Shown here: positions 33,101 to 41,214 of the stretch, one piece after another
Layout: each line of letters starts with the position of its first letter
How positions within the stretch are numbered: position 1 is the stretch's first letter
From: an uncultured Lachnospiraceae bacterium
GTDB lineage: Bacteria; Bacillota; Clostridia; Lachnospirales; Lachnospiraceae
Assembly (NCBI GenBank): GCA_947384285.1
Contig: CANDGI010000018.1
Location: 1 to 58,288 of the forward strand
DNA: 58,288 nt
Direction of reading: 5' to 3'
Notes under the pieces: model-generated
The model's database searches: none
What the model saw: only the letters and a program-made list of their open reading frames with translations
Told to the model about the DNA's origin: nothing
Position numbers and translations under genes: made by a program

Positions 33101-33565
33101 TTATTTTTGGCTGCTTGTCTCCGATTCATCCTCGGCAGCCTCTTCTGGGCTGGAGTCACCGGAAAAGATGCCGTAATTTTCTTTTCGGACAGGCAGGCTG
33201 ACATATTTCTTGATGGCAAAAAGTATTCCGATGCTTATGATGGTAAGAAGATTTTCAATTACGGTGGTGTGGTCCAATATCATATGACGCGCCACAAGGA
33301 AAATCAAAACCTCTAATACGGTGTCTGCGCTGGGCTGGCAAAGCATTTTCAAGAACTCAATCCCAATCAGGATATTAAACACATGCCCTACAAAGGACAG
33401 AAAAGCCCAGTCGGCATATCTGTCATTCCAGTAATTAAGAAAAGAATTGCCAAGGGTGCAGCAAGCCGCCAGTATGGCGGTTAAAACAATAAGAGCCATG
33501 AGCAGCTCCAGAAAATTGCAGGATTCAAAAAGAATATGCCTGGCTTTGTGTAAAATTTTTTTCAA
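33101..33565 (-). CDS. PsiE-like small membrane protein
   Basis: 154-aa membrane protein with four hydrophobic segments (LLMALIVLTAILAACC, AFLSFVGHVFNILIGIEFL, TVLEVLIFLVARHMIL, LLTIISIGILFAIK) and an acidic, Ser-rich C-terminal tail. The layout EFLKMLCQPS...LEVLIFLVARHMIL resembles the PsiE (phosphate-starvation-inducible) family, in which a conserved histidine-rich R-H/D-H pattern lies before the last helix; here ARHMILDHT. TTG 33565 is the start, with AGGAGA 7 bases before. Role unknown. Confidence 0.65.
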   Translation of the reverse strand: MKKILHKARHILFESCNFLELLMALIVLTAILAACCTLGNSFLNYWNDRYADWAFLSFVGHVFNILIGIEFLKMLCQPSADTVLEVLIFLVARHMILDHTTVIENLLTIISIGILFAIKKYVSLPVRKENYGIFSGDSSPEEAAEDESETSSQK

Positions 33566-33612
33566 AAGGATTCTCCTATCTTTGCGGATAATAGATGCTG
33601 GTTTTGGGTATT

Positions 33613-33879
33613 AAAAACCGAGCGCCTTGCTTTGAATCCTGACCATGGGCGTTACTTTTACAGTTAGCTCGGCCCAGGCGCCCTTACGGCACATGAAAGG
33701 TTCTGCTTAGTGCTGCTTTGTTCCCAACCTGACACGGTTCACAGAGTTCCATTGCGTAAGACCCAAACGTCATCACCACTTATAAAAGGCAGCCCCACAG
33801 GCAAAAACCCGGGGCAAAGCATCACTCCAACTATAGCGGGTTGTTGGTACAGGGCACCGCTAACGCCCCAGCTGCTCGG
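33613..33879 (-). ncRNA. ffs: signal recognition particle RNA, long (Alu-domain) type
   Basis: On the minus strand the conserved domain IV apex reads TGTCAGGTTGGGAACAAAGC, then AGCACTAAG (about 33737-33709), the site bound by Ffh. The ends pair: GGGCGTTA (33868-33861) with TAACGCCC (33654-33647). The length of about 265 nt and the extra 5' stems fit the long Bacillus/Clostridium SRP RNA. Transcript ends at the T-run 33617-33613 after a CCGAGC/GCTCGG stem; promoter at 33887-33915. Exact ends are approximate. Confidence 0.85.
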
Positions 33880-33886
33880 AGTCTTA

Positions 33887-33915
33887 AGTATATCCTGTTT
33901 TTGCAAAAAAGTCAA
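33887..33915 (-). promoter_or_regulatory. promoter of the SRP RNA
   Basis: Minus strand: TTGACT (33915-33910), 17-base spacer, TATACT (33892-33887). Confidence 0.8.
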
Positions 33916-34030
33916 CCATTCTGTGATTAATCTGTGGAAATCTAAAAAACAGAGCAAAAGAAGGATTTCTTTTCCCGGGCAAAGCAGTTATAATAAGACC
34001 TATGAAAAGAAAGAAAGGACGGTTTTTCAC

Positions 34031-34894
34031 ATGGAGGTAAGGACAGCTGCGTCGCCAAAGGACGTAAAGCATTACACAACACAGCGGCTGAGGGAAGAAT
34101 TTCTGATTCCCCAGTTATTTATTGCGGATGAAATCAAATTGGTATACAGCCATATTGACCGCATTATTACAGGCGGGGCAATGCCCGTGGAGGGCGCTCT
34201 GAAATTAACAGCGGGAGAAGAGCTTCGGGCGGAGTATTTTCTGGAAAGGCGCGAGCTTGGCGTAATCAATATCGGCGGAGCCGGGACGATTTGTGTAGAT
34301 GGCAGGGAATATGCTGTGAGCCATAAGGAAGGAATGTATATAGGAAAAGGTTCAAAAGAAATCTCTTTCGCCAGTGCAGATGCAAATGCTCCGGCAAAGT
34401 TTTACCTAAACAGCGCGCCAGCGCATATGGCGTATCCAACTGTGCTGATTAAGCCGGAGGGCACGCCGGGAGAGGGTGTGGTTCTTGTTAAGGATGAGAA
34501 CAAAGTGGAACTGGGAAGCCTGGAAGAATCTAACCACCGCACAATCTGTAAATATATTCTTCCCGGCCAGGTGGAAAGCTGCCAGCTTGAGATGGGTATG
34601 ACAAGCTTAGAGCCGGGCAGCGTATGGAATACCATGCCATCCCATACCCATGACAGGCGCATGGAGGTTTATCTATACTTTGAACTGCCGGAGGATGCTT
34701 TTGTGATGCATTATATGGGGGAACCTGCGGAAACAAGGCATATCGTTGTGCGGAATGAACAGGCAGTCATTTCTCCAAGCTGGTCCATCCATTCTGGCAG
34801 CGGTTCCAGAAACTATACGTTTATCTGGGGGATGGTAGGAGAAAATCAGGATTTTGATGATATGGATGGAATTGCTATGCAGGATTTGATGTAA
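34031..34894 (+). CDS. kduI: 5-dehydro-4-deoxy-D-glucuronate isomerase
   Basis: 287-aa cupin-fold isomerase that converts 4-deoxy-5-keto-hexuronate (DKI), released from unsaturated uronides, into 3-deoxy-D-glycero-2,5-hexodiulosonate. ATG 34031 gives the family start [20 protein letters not shown]; the frame extends to 33710 through the SRP RNA locus, which is not coding. Family features: [24 protein letters not shown], the metal site [16 protein letters not shown] with two His and Glu, and a further His in [19 protein letters not shown]. The first gene of a glycan locus with GH88 and a KduD-type dehydrogenase, which supply and use its substrate and product. A TATAAT at 33989-33994 may be its -10. 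Confidence 0.95.
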   Translation: MEVRTAASPKDVKHYTTQRLREEFLIPQLFIADEIKLVYSHIDRIITGGAMPVEGALKLTAGEELRAEYFLERRELGVINIGGAGTICVDGREYAVSHKEGMYIGKGSKEISFASADANAPAKFYLNSAPAHMAYPTVLIKPEGTPGEGVVLVKDENKVELGSLEESNHRTICKYILPGQVESCQLEMGMTSLEPGSVWNTMPSHTHDRRMEVYLYFELPEDAFVMHYMGEPAETRHIVVRNEQAVISPSWSIHSGSGSRNYTFIWGMVGENQDFDDMDGIAMQDLM

Positions 34895-34931
34895 AAAAGA
34901 ACGGTTTGACAGCATAGGAAGGAGGAGAAAA

Positions 34932-35573
34932 ATGAAAATTGCTTTGATTAATGAAAACAGCCAGGCGGCAAAGAATCCGGTTATTTTAGATGCGCTCAAG
35001 AAGGTAGTGGATCCTATGGGGCATCAGGTGTTCAACTATGGGATGTATACGGCAGAGGATGCGTGCCAGCTTACCTATGTGCAGGCGGGCATACTTGCAG
35101 CGGTGCTTTTAAATTCCGGGGCAGCAGATTATGTGATTACAGGCTGCGGAACAGGCGAAGGGGCAATGCTGGCCTGCAATTCTTTCCCAGGAGTGATCTG
35201 CGGACATGTGGAGGATCCGTTGGACGCTTATACCTTTGCACAGATTAATGATGGAAATGCCATTGCGCTGCCTTTTGCAAAAGGCTATGGATGGGGCGGC
35301 GACTTAAACCTTGCGTATATCTTTGAAAAATTATATGCAGAAGAGAGCGGACAGGGATATCCAAGGGAGCGGGCAGTTCCAGAGCAGAGGAACAAGCGGA
35401 TTCTGGATGAGGTGAGGAAGGCTGCCTACCGGGAATTCACAGACATTTTGAAAGATTTGGATCAAGAATTGGTAAAAGGTGCTTTAAGCGGGGAGCATTT
35501 TAAAGAATTGTTCTTTGCCAACTGCAAATGCGATAAGATTGCAGCGGCAGTAAAAGAGATAATAGGGGAATAA
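34932..35573 (+). CDS. RpiB/LacAB-family sugar isomerase
   Basis: 213-aa protein with an RpiB fold in residues 1-150 (MKIALINENSQAAKN, ADYVITGCGTGEGAMLACNSFPGVICGHVED, FAQINDGNAIALP); the GCGTGEG and N-G-A motifs correspond to the catalytic loop GTGIGxxIAANK in RpiB, here with differing residues. The C-terminal 60 residues are longer than RpiB. Next to kduI in this locus, so it may act on a keto-deoxy sugar acid or another uronate-derived sugar phosphate; the reaction is not determined by sequence. AAGGAGG precedes ATG 34932. Confidence 0.82.
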   Translation: MKIALINENSQAAKNPVILDALKKVVDPMGHQVFNYGMYTAEDACQLTYVQAGILAAVLLNSGAADYVITGCGTGEGAMLACNSFPGVICGHVEDPLDAYTFAQINDGNAIALPFAKGYGWGGDLNLAYIFEKLYAEESGQGYPRERAVPEQRNKRILDEVRKAAYREFTDILKDLDQELVKGALSGEHFKELFFANCKCDKIAAAVKEIIGE

Positions 35574-35576
35574 CCG

Positions 35577-37628
35577 GTGGGGAAAAGATTTGTTTTGGAT
35601 GCGCCGGATTTTCAGAACAGCCCATATACGGGCATGGGAAGAAAACATTGGATAGATGCGGCAAAATACCTCTTAACAGGGGTGTTTTGCCATGTTAAGG
35701 ATTTGGACGCGCCGGTGCTTGTGCCCAGGTATGAGGAGAACATCACCTATCCCAATGAGAACACGCCGGAGTGGAAGAAAAAGGCGGAGATTTTTGAAGG
35801 GCTTGCCAGGAGCTTTTTTATTGCCGCTCCTCTTCTTGTCAATGAGCCGGACGTAGTCATTTCCGGCATTCCATTAAAAGAATATTATAAAAAACAGGCG
35901 CTTTCGGCCTGTACCCCCGGGGAAGCCAATTATGTGCTGGGATATGAACAGCTGTGCCGGATGGAGGGCAGACGGGAACCGCTGAACCTTTACCAGCAGA
36001 CCGTGGAGACCTGCGCCCTTGTGATTTGCCTGTGGGTTTGCAAAAGCGTGATATGGGATGCTTATGAAAAAACGGAAAAAGAGACAATCCTTGACTTTAT
36101 AAAGGGCTACGCAGACAAAGGGACGGTGCCCCATAACTGGCGGCTGTTTAACATGCTGGATCTTGCTTTTCTGTGGATGAACGGACGAAAAATTGATGAA
36201 GGCATTATGCGGCACCATGCGGCGGCGGTTTTGAATTATTACAGCGGCGACGGCTGGTATCGGGATGGGAATGCCTTTGACTACTATTCCATATGGGCAT
36301 TTCAGCTGTATGCCCCTCTCTGGTGCACATGGTACGGATATGAGAAGGAACCGTATCTTGCGGCAAAGTTTGAGGAGAATTCCAATAGGTTTATGGAAAA
36401 TTATCCGATGCTGTTTGATCAAGATGGCTGGGTAACCATGTGGGGCAGGAGCGGTATTTATAGAAATGCAGCAGCCTGTGGGTTTGATGGAAATTATTTT
36501 CTGAAAAACCATACCGCCCGGCCGGGGCTTGCAAGGAGAATCTGTTCCGGGGCGTTGCTGCAGTTTTTGGAGCGTGACGACATATTGTATGAGGGCGTGC
36601 CGAATCTTGGATTTTACCGGCCCTTCCTGCCTATGGTTCAGCCATATAGCTGTGCGGAGAGTCCCCTGTGGATGGGAAAAGCGTTTCTCTGCCTGCGTTT
36701 GCCCGAAAGCCACCCTTTCTGGACAGCCGCAGAGGAGAATGGCATTTGGGAAGCCATGGAGCCAGGCATAACGAGAGAGACCCTCCTGCCCGGCCCGGGA
36801 CTGTGTCTTTCTAGTCATCAGCGAAATGGCGCAGCAGAGCTTCGCAGCGGAAAAGTGGTTCGCTCCATCGGGGATGTGGAAGGCATGTGCTGTTATGGAA
36901 AGCTTGCCTATCATAGCAGATATCCATGGGAGGCCTTTACAAATACAGGGTATGAGGCTCAGATGTACCTGCTTTGGGACAAAGAAAAGGGAATTTCACG
37001 TATGCCCAATGCTTTGCTGTGGCATGGGCAGAGGAATGGGGTTCTGTACCGGCGGTATTTTTTTGGCTATCAAAGCAATACGGAAATGCACTGGATGGAC
37101 GCCATAGATTTGGCGGATTATGCAGTTCCCGAAGGGCTTTTGAGAATAGACCGGATCAGGCTGTGCCGGGGAAACGTGAAAGTAACCCTTGGCTCCTACG
37201 GATTTCCGGATGCTGGAGATGTGAAAGTGCGCAGCCTGGCAGAGGACGGCGCAAGAGCCATTGTCCTTAAAGGAAGAGATTCCCAGGGAAGAGAGAAGCA
37301 GATGGCGATGACTGTGTACGGCATGTGGGAGGAGATGTATTTGGCGCGAAGCACAGATACCAATGCAGACACAAAAGAAAGCATTGTGATAGGCGCTTCC
37401 TTCCATAGGAAAGAAATGTATGGGTATGAGCCGGCTGTATTGGTAAGCCAGGTCATTACAAGGGAGTCTTTTTTTGATTTTACAGAAGAGGAGATCTTTC
37501 CCATTCAGGATATTGGTTATGCGGATCAAGAAGGATGCGGAGCCTATGGGCCTGTGCAGGTTCAGATGAAAGATGGGAGGAAAATCACAATAGATTACGG
37601 CCAGATGGAAGGGAATCTTCAAATATAG
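35577..37628 (+). CDS. DUF2264 family protein
   Basis: 683-aa cytosolic protein without signal peptide. The N-terminal 380 residues look like the DUF2264 (alpha/alpha)6-type domain: FEGLARSFFIAAPLL, RLFNMLDLAFLWM, GDGWYRDGNAFDYYSIWAFQLY, WGRSGIYRNAAACGFDGNYFL; the rest is beta-rich. GTG 35577 begins 3 bp after the RpiB-like stop; AGGGGAA upstream. DUF2264 proteins commonly sit in polysaccharide-lyase or uronate loci, and their catalysed reaction is not established to my knowledge. The DYYSIW and GRS motifs might be catalytic, by analogy with other (alpha/alpha)6 enzymes; this is inference. Confidence 0.8.
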   Translation: MGKRFVLDAPDFQNSPYTGMGRKHWIDAAKYLLTGVFCHVKDLDAPVLVPRYEENITYPNENTPEWKKKAEIFEGLARSFFIAAPLLVNEPDVVISGIPLKEYYKKQALSACTPGEANYVLGYEQLCRMEGRREPLNLYQQTVETCALVICLWVCKSVIWDAYEKTEKETILDFIKGYADKGTVPHNWRLFNMLDLAFLWMNGRKIDEGIMRHHAAAVLNYYSGDGWYRDGNAFDYYSIWAFQLYAPLWCTWYGYEKEPYLAAKFEENSNRFMENYPMLFDQDGWVTMWGRSGIYRNAAACGFDGNYFLKNHTARPGLARRICSGALLQFLERDDILYEGVPNLGFYRPFLPMVQPYSCAESPLWMGKAFLCLRLPESHPFWTAAEENGIWEAMEPGITRETLLPGPGLCLSSHQRNGAAELRSGKVVRSIGDVEGMCCYGKLAYHSRYPWEAFTNTGYEAQMYLLWDKEKGISRMPNALLWHGQRNGVLYRRYFFGYQSNTEMHWMDAIDLADYAVPEGLLRIDRIRLCRGNVKVTLGSYGFPDAGDVKVRSLAEDGARAIVLKGRDSQGREKQMAMTVYGMWEEMYLARSTDTNADTKESIVIGASFHRKEMYGYEPAVLVSQVITRESFFDFTEEEIFPIQDIGYADQEGCGAYGPVQVQMKDGRKITIDYGQMEGNLQI

Positions 37629-37836
37629 AAGGTTCCGCTTTTATAGGCGGATTCCCCAATAAGATAGTTCCGAGGAAAGAAAAAAGTGGTGCAAAAGTAA
37701 CAATGAAACAAAAAAAACAGCAAAGCCATTGTACAAAATGATTATAAATTTTCCTGTTTTTATAAATATTTATATCCAATTAACAATAAATCTAAAAAAA
37801 AAAACAATAAATGTATAGAAAATTGTTGGGACGGCA

Positions 37837-37845
37837 TGTTATACT
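37837..37845 (+). promoter_or_regulatory. extended -10 element before the oligosaccharide importer
   Basis: TGTTATACT (TG-N-TATACT) 32 bases before the GTG start. No good -35 is seen. Confidence 0.4.
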
Positions 37846-37876
37846 AAGCTTACAAAAAATAAAGGAGGAAGAAAGT

Positions 37877-39265
37877 GTGAAAAAGAAAATTGTCAGTTTA
37901 CTGTTGGTTGCCATGATGGCTGCAGGGCTTGTAGCTTGTGGTGGGAACAATGGTAATGGAAACAAGGCCAACGAAACCAGCGGAAATGAAACCAGCGAAG
38001 CCGGCGGAGAGGAAGAAGCCGACAAAGAAGAAGCAGGCGGAGAAGAGACAGAGACTGAGGAAGCAGGCGGAGAAGAAGCAGCAGGCGGCAATTATGAAGG
38101 TGTTGAACTTACATATTGGTCAATGTGGGCAAACACAGAGCCTCAGGGAAAGGTAATCCAGGCAGCAGTAGATAAGTTCCAGGAAGAAACTGGCGCTAAG
38201 GTTACCATTGAATGGAAAAACCGTGACGTCAAGGACATCCTGAACTCAGCATTAGAGTCCAAAGAGAACATCGACCTGTTCGAGGACGATTATAAGAGAA
38301 TTGCTCAGAACTATGCACCATATGTGGCAGACCTTTCCGAGATGGCAGAGGCCGCTGGATATGCAGACAAGAGCTATGCTGTATTCCAGACTCAGCAGAA
38401 AGCATGGGCACAGAAAAAGACAGGATCCGAGAAGTTTACTTCTCTTGCAGAACAGCCTCAGGTTGGCGGAATCTTTTACCGGAAAGACCTGTTTGAAAAA
38501 GCTGGTGTAGAAGTTCCAACTACATGGACCGAATTTATGGAAGTATGTAAGACTTTGAAAGAGAATGGCATTCAGCCATTGGCTCTTGACAGCGCTTATG
38601 CATCCTTCGCATTTGGTTATCATCTTTCCCGTTATGTACCGGAAGAAACCATCAGCGAAATGTCAAAAGAAGGCGGCTGGAGCAGCAATGCAGACGTTGC
38701 AGCAGCAGCAGACAGCATGATTGAGTTCGTAAACGCTGGATACCTTGCAGATGGTGCACCGGATGAATACCCGAATTCTCAGAACAAGATTGGTATGAGT
38801 GATGAAGTTGCAATGGTAATTTGTGCAAATTACGTTACCACAGAAGTAAACAATACCACAAAGGTAGAGCTTGACTGGGGACTTTTCAACTATCCAGGTG
38901 TAGAAGGTAAAGATGATCTTGCAGCAAGCGCATATGCAGGAGCAAACTCTATTGCAATCACAGATTACTGTGAGAATAAGCAGGCAGCGTTTGACTTGGC
39001 TATGATGATTGTTACTGGTGAGAACGACCAGCAGATGGCAAATGATGCAGGACAGATTCCGGCAGATCCGGCAAACACAGCTCCGGCATCCCAGAATGGT
39101 ACGGTTGAAGTTTTAAAAGCAACTACTTCTCCACTTGCTTGGAACATGGGAATTGGAGAGAATGCTGACTTGTATCCAAAACTCGATGAGTGCGTAATTC
39201 AGTTATTTGAAGGGAAATTTGCTACTGGTGCAGACTTTGCAAAGGCTCTGGATGGATTATACTAA
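37877..39265 (+). CDS. oligosaccharide ABC transporter substrate-binding lipoprotein
   Basis: 462-aa lipoprotein of the MalE-like (family 1 SBP) group. GTG 37877 follows AAAGGAGGA; signal peptide KKKIVSLLLVAMMAAGLVAC with the lipobox LVAC. An acidic, low-complexity linker of about 45 residues (Glu/Gly/Asn/Thr repeats) precedes the binding domain (LTYWSMWANTEPQGKVIQAA, DIDLFEDDYKRIAQNY, GGIFYRKDLFEKAGVEVPTT, PLALDSAYASFAFGY, KQAAFDLAMMIVTGEND). Followed by an attenuator hairpin and two permeases. It captures the oligosaccharide that the cytosolic GH112 and GH88 enzymes then split; the ATPase is not in this locus and is presumably a shared MsmK-type subunit. Confidence 0.93.
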   Translation: MKKKIVSLLLVAMMAAGLVACGGNNGNGNKANETSGNETSEAGGEEEADKEEAGGEETETEEAGGEEAAGGNYEGVELTYWSMWANTEPQGKVIQAAVDKFQEETGAKVTIEWKNRDVKDILNSALESKENIDLFEDDYKRIAQNYAPYVADLSEMAEAAGYADKSYAVFQTQQKAWAQKKTGSEKFTSLAEQPQVGGIFYRKDLFEKAGVEVPTTWTEFMEVCKTLKENGIQPLALDSAYASFAFGYHLSRYVPEETISEMSKEGGWSSNADVAAAADSMIEFVNAGYLADGAPDEYPNSQNKIGMSDEVAMVICANYVTTEVNNTTKVELDWGLFNYPGVEGKDDLAASAYAGANSIAITDYCENKQAAFDLAMMIVTGENDQQMANDAGQIPADPANTAPASQNGTVEVLKATTSPLAWNMGIGENADLYPKLDECVIQLFEGKFATGADFAKALDGLY

Positions 39266-39286
39266 GCAAGTAGTATATGGTTAAAG

Positions 39287-39318
39287 AGTGGCGTCTGTAA
39301 TAGACGCCACTATATTTT
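39287..39318 (+). terminator. attenuator hairpin between binding protein and permease genes
   Basis: AGTGGCGTCT (39287-39296) pairs perfectly with AGACGCCACT (39302-39311), followed by ATATTTTT. It should lower permease expression relative to the binding protein. Confidence 0.85.
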
Positions 39319-39341
39319 TGCCAAGGAGGTGGGATGAGAAT

Positions 39342-40241
39342 ATGAAATCAAAGAAGAATCGGTTATTTATTATAGCGTTTACGCTTCCCTGCGCCTTGAG
39401 TTTATTTATCATGTACCTGTATCCAATCGTGCGTACAGTGATTATGAGCTTCTTCGGTGTGGAAAGTGTAACAGCCCGTATGTCGGAGTGGTCTTTTAAT
39501 GGAATAGCAAATTACCAGAAAATATTTTCAAGCCCTACGTTTCATCAGGCAATAAGAAATATGGCTTTGATTTGGATCGTAGGGGGGATTCTGGTGTTGT
39601 CGTTTGCGCTGTTATTTGCAGTGATCCTTACCAGCGGCATCCGGTTTAAGAAATTTTTCCGGGCCGCAATTTATCTTCCAAATGTTATCAGCGCAGTTGC
39701 ATTGGCAACCATGTGGATTCAGTATATTTACAATCAGGAATACGGTCTGCTGAATAAATTTCTGGAAGCCTTGGGGCTGGAAGGAAAGAATTGGATGGGA
39801 ACGGATATGAAGTTCTGGGCAATGCTCGTTGCATTCGTATTTGGAGCTGTTGGATATTATATGCTGATTTTCATAAACGGAATTGAACGGATTTCGGGGG
39901 ATATTTTTGAGGCGGCAACCATTGACGGAGCAAATAAGATACAGCAGTTTTTCAGTATCACTATGCCACTGCTGCGAAGCATCTTTAAGACAAACATTAC
40001 ATTTTGGAGTATTAACTGTATTTCCTTCTTCCTCTGGTCCAAAATGTTTGCTCCGGTCAACACAGAAGCATCTACGGTGGTGCCTGTAGTCTACCTGTAT
40101 GACACTGTGTTTGGAACTACCGGAAATGTAACAAGAGATGCTGGAGCCGGCGCGGCAATCGGTGTTGTCTTGTCACTCTTTATAGCAGTTGTTTACTTTA
40201 TTATGAACAAAGTAATCAAAGATGATGATTTGGAATTCTAA
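39342..40241 (+). CDS. oligosaccharide ABC transporter permease, UgpA/MalF type
   Basis: 299-aa permease with six hydrophobic segments. ATG 39342 lies 12 bases after AGGAGG; an in-frame start at 39288 is inside the attenuator hairpin. Family features: PCALSLFIMYLYPI near the start, FRAAIYLPNVISAVALATMW and the ATPase-contact EAA loop (GDIFEAATIDGANKIQQFFSI). Forms a heterodimer with the permease at 40262. Confidence 0.93.
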   Translation: MKSKKNRLFIIAFTLPCALSLFIMYLYPIVRTVIMSFFGVESVTARMSEWSFNGIANYQKIFSSPTFHQAIRNMALIWIVGGILVLSFALLFAVILTSGIRFKKFFRAAIYLPNVISAVALATMWIQYIYNQEYGLLNKFLEALGLEGKNWMGTDMKFWAMLVAFVFGAVGYYMLIFINGIERISGDIFEAATIDGANKIQQFFSITMPLLRSIFKTNITFWSINCISFFLWSKMFAPVNTEASTVVPVVYLYDTVFGTTGNVTRDAGAGAAIGVVLSLFIAVVYFIMNKVIKDDDLEF

Positions 40242-40261
40242 GGGCGGAATGGAGTGATAAA

Positions 40262-41134
40262 ATGAGGAAAAAAGAAAAAGTAGTATATAGGGAAAAAATA
40301 AACTGGAAAAAAGAAGCTGCGCTTCTTCCGGGATATGCAATCGTACTGATCTGGATCATGTTTACTGCTGCATTCCTGTTTTGGATTATCGCAGCCAGCC
40401 TTTCTACATCCAGAGAGATTTTTTCTGGAAATGTGTTTAAGTTTGCGACAGGCATACATTTTGAAAACTATGTAAATGCATGGGCAGCCAGCAATGTTTC
40501 GGTTTTCTTTGGCAACTCTCTGATGTATGCCGTGGTAACCTGTGTATGCGTGATTTTGATATCAGCGCCAGCGGCCTACGTATTGTCAAGGTATACATTT
40601 CTTGGAAGAAAGCCCATGAAATTTAGCTTGATTTTGGCAATGAGTATCCCAGAGGTTATGATCATTATGCCGATCTATTCCTTATCAGCCCAGTATCATA
40701 TTAAGGGCAGGATTCTTCTGATGATACTTTATATCTTCCTGCGTGTGCCTTTTACTACCACATACCTGCTGAACTTCTTTGCAAGCTTATCAAAAAGCTA
40801 TGAGGAAGCAGCGACCATTGACGGATGTACACCAGCGAAGACTTTCTGGCAGATTATGCTGCCATTGGTGCAGCCAGCGCTGATTACAGTTACAATCTTT
40901 AATTTCTTAAGCGTATGGAACGAGTTCTTTATGGCTCTTATTTTTGCATCGTCATCCGACATGACGCCGGTTGGTGTAGGACTTTTGCAGATTGTCAACG
41001 GTATGAAGTATACCGGAGATTACGGCGGACTGTTTGCAGCAGTTATTATCGTATTCCTGCCGACCTTCCTGCTTTATATTTTCTTGTCAGAGAAGATTAT
41101 TTCAGGAGTTACCGGCGGCGGTGTCAAAGGGTAA
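40262..41134 (+). CDS. oligosaccharide ABC transporter permease, UgpE/MalG type
   Basis: 290-aa permease with six hydrophobic segments and the EAA loop SLSKSYEEAATIDGCTPAKTFWQIMLPL, followed by PALITVTIFNFLSVWNEFFMALIF. GGAG precedes ATG 40262. Partner of the permease just upstream. No ATPase gene is found next to it, as in many Firmicute class 1 carbohydrate importers. Confidence 0.93.
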   Translation: MRKKEKVVYREKINWKKEAALLPGYAIVLIWIMFTAAFLFWIIAASLSTSREIFSGNVFKFATGIHFENYVNAWAASNVSVFFGNSLMYAVVTCVCVILISAPAAYVLSRYTFLGRKPMKFSLILAMSIPEVMIIMPIYSLSAQYHIKGRILLMILYIFLRVPFTTTYLLNFFASLSKSYEEAATIDGCTPAKTFWQIMLPLVQPALITVTIFNFLSVWNEFFMALIFASSSDMTPVGVGLLQIVNGMKYTGDYGGLFAAVIIVFLPTFLLYIFLSEKIISGVTGGGVKG

Positions 41135-41159
41135 GGAAACAGCATGTGGTTTTTTACCG

Positions 41160-41186
41160 GGCTGGCACGGCGGCGCTGTGCCAGCC
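41160..41186 (+). other. hairpin between permease and GH112 genes
   Basis: GGCTGGCAC (41160-41168) pairs perfectly with GTGCCAGCC (41178-41186), 9-base loop, no T-run. Possible processing site within the transcript. Confidence 0.55.
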
Positions 41187-41214
41187 TGTATATCAGTAAG
41201 GGAGGAGAATAGAA

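Noticed and set aside
33710-34030. 107-residue N-terminal extension of KduI
   Set aside because: The region is the SRP RNA gene on the other strand and its promoter; KduI proteins start at the ATG 34031.
39288-39341. 18-residue N-terminal extension of the UgpA-type permease
   Set aside because: It would start inside the attenuator hairpin; ATG 39342 fits the family start.
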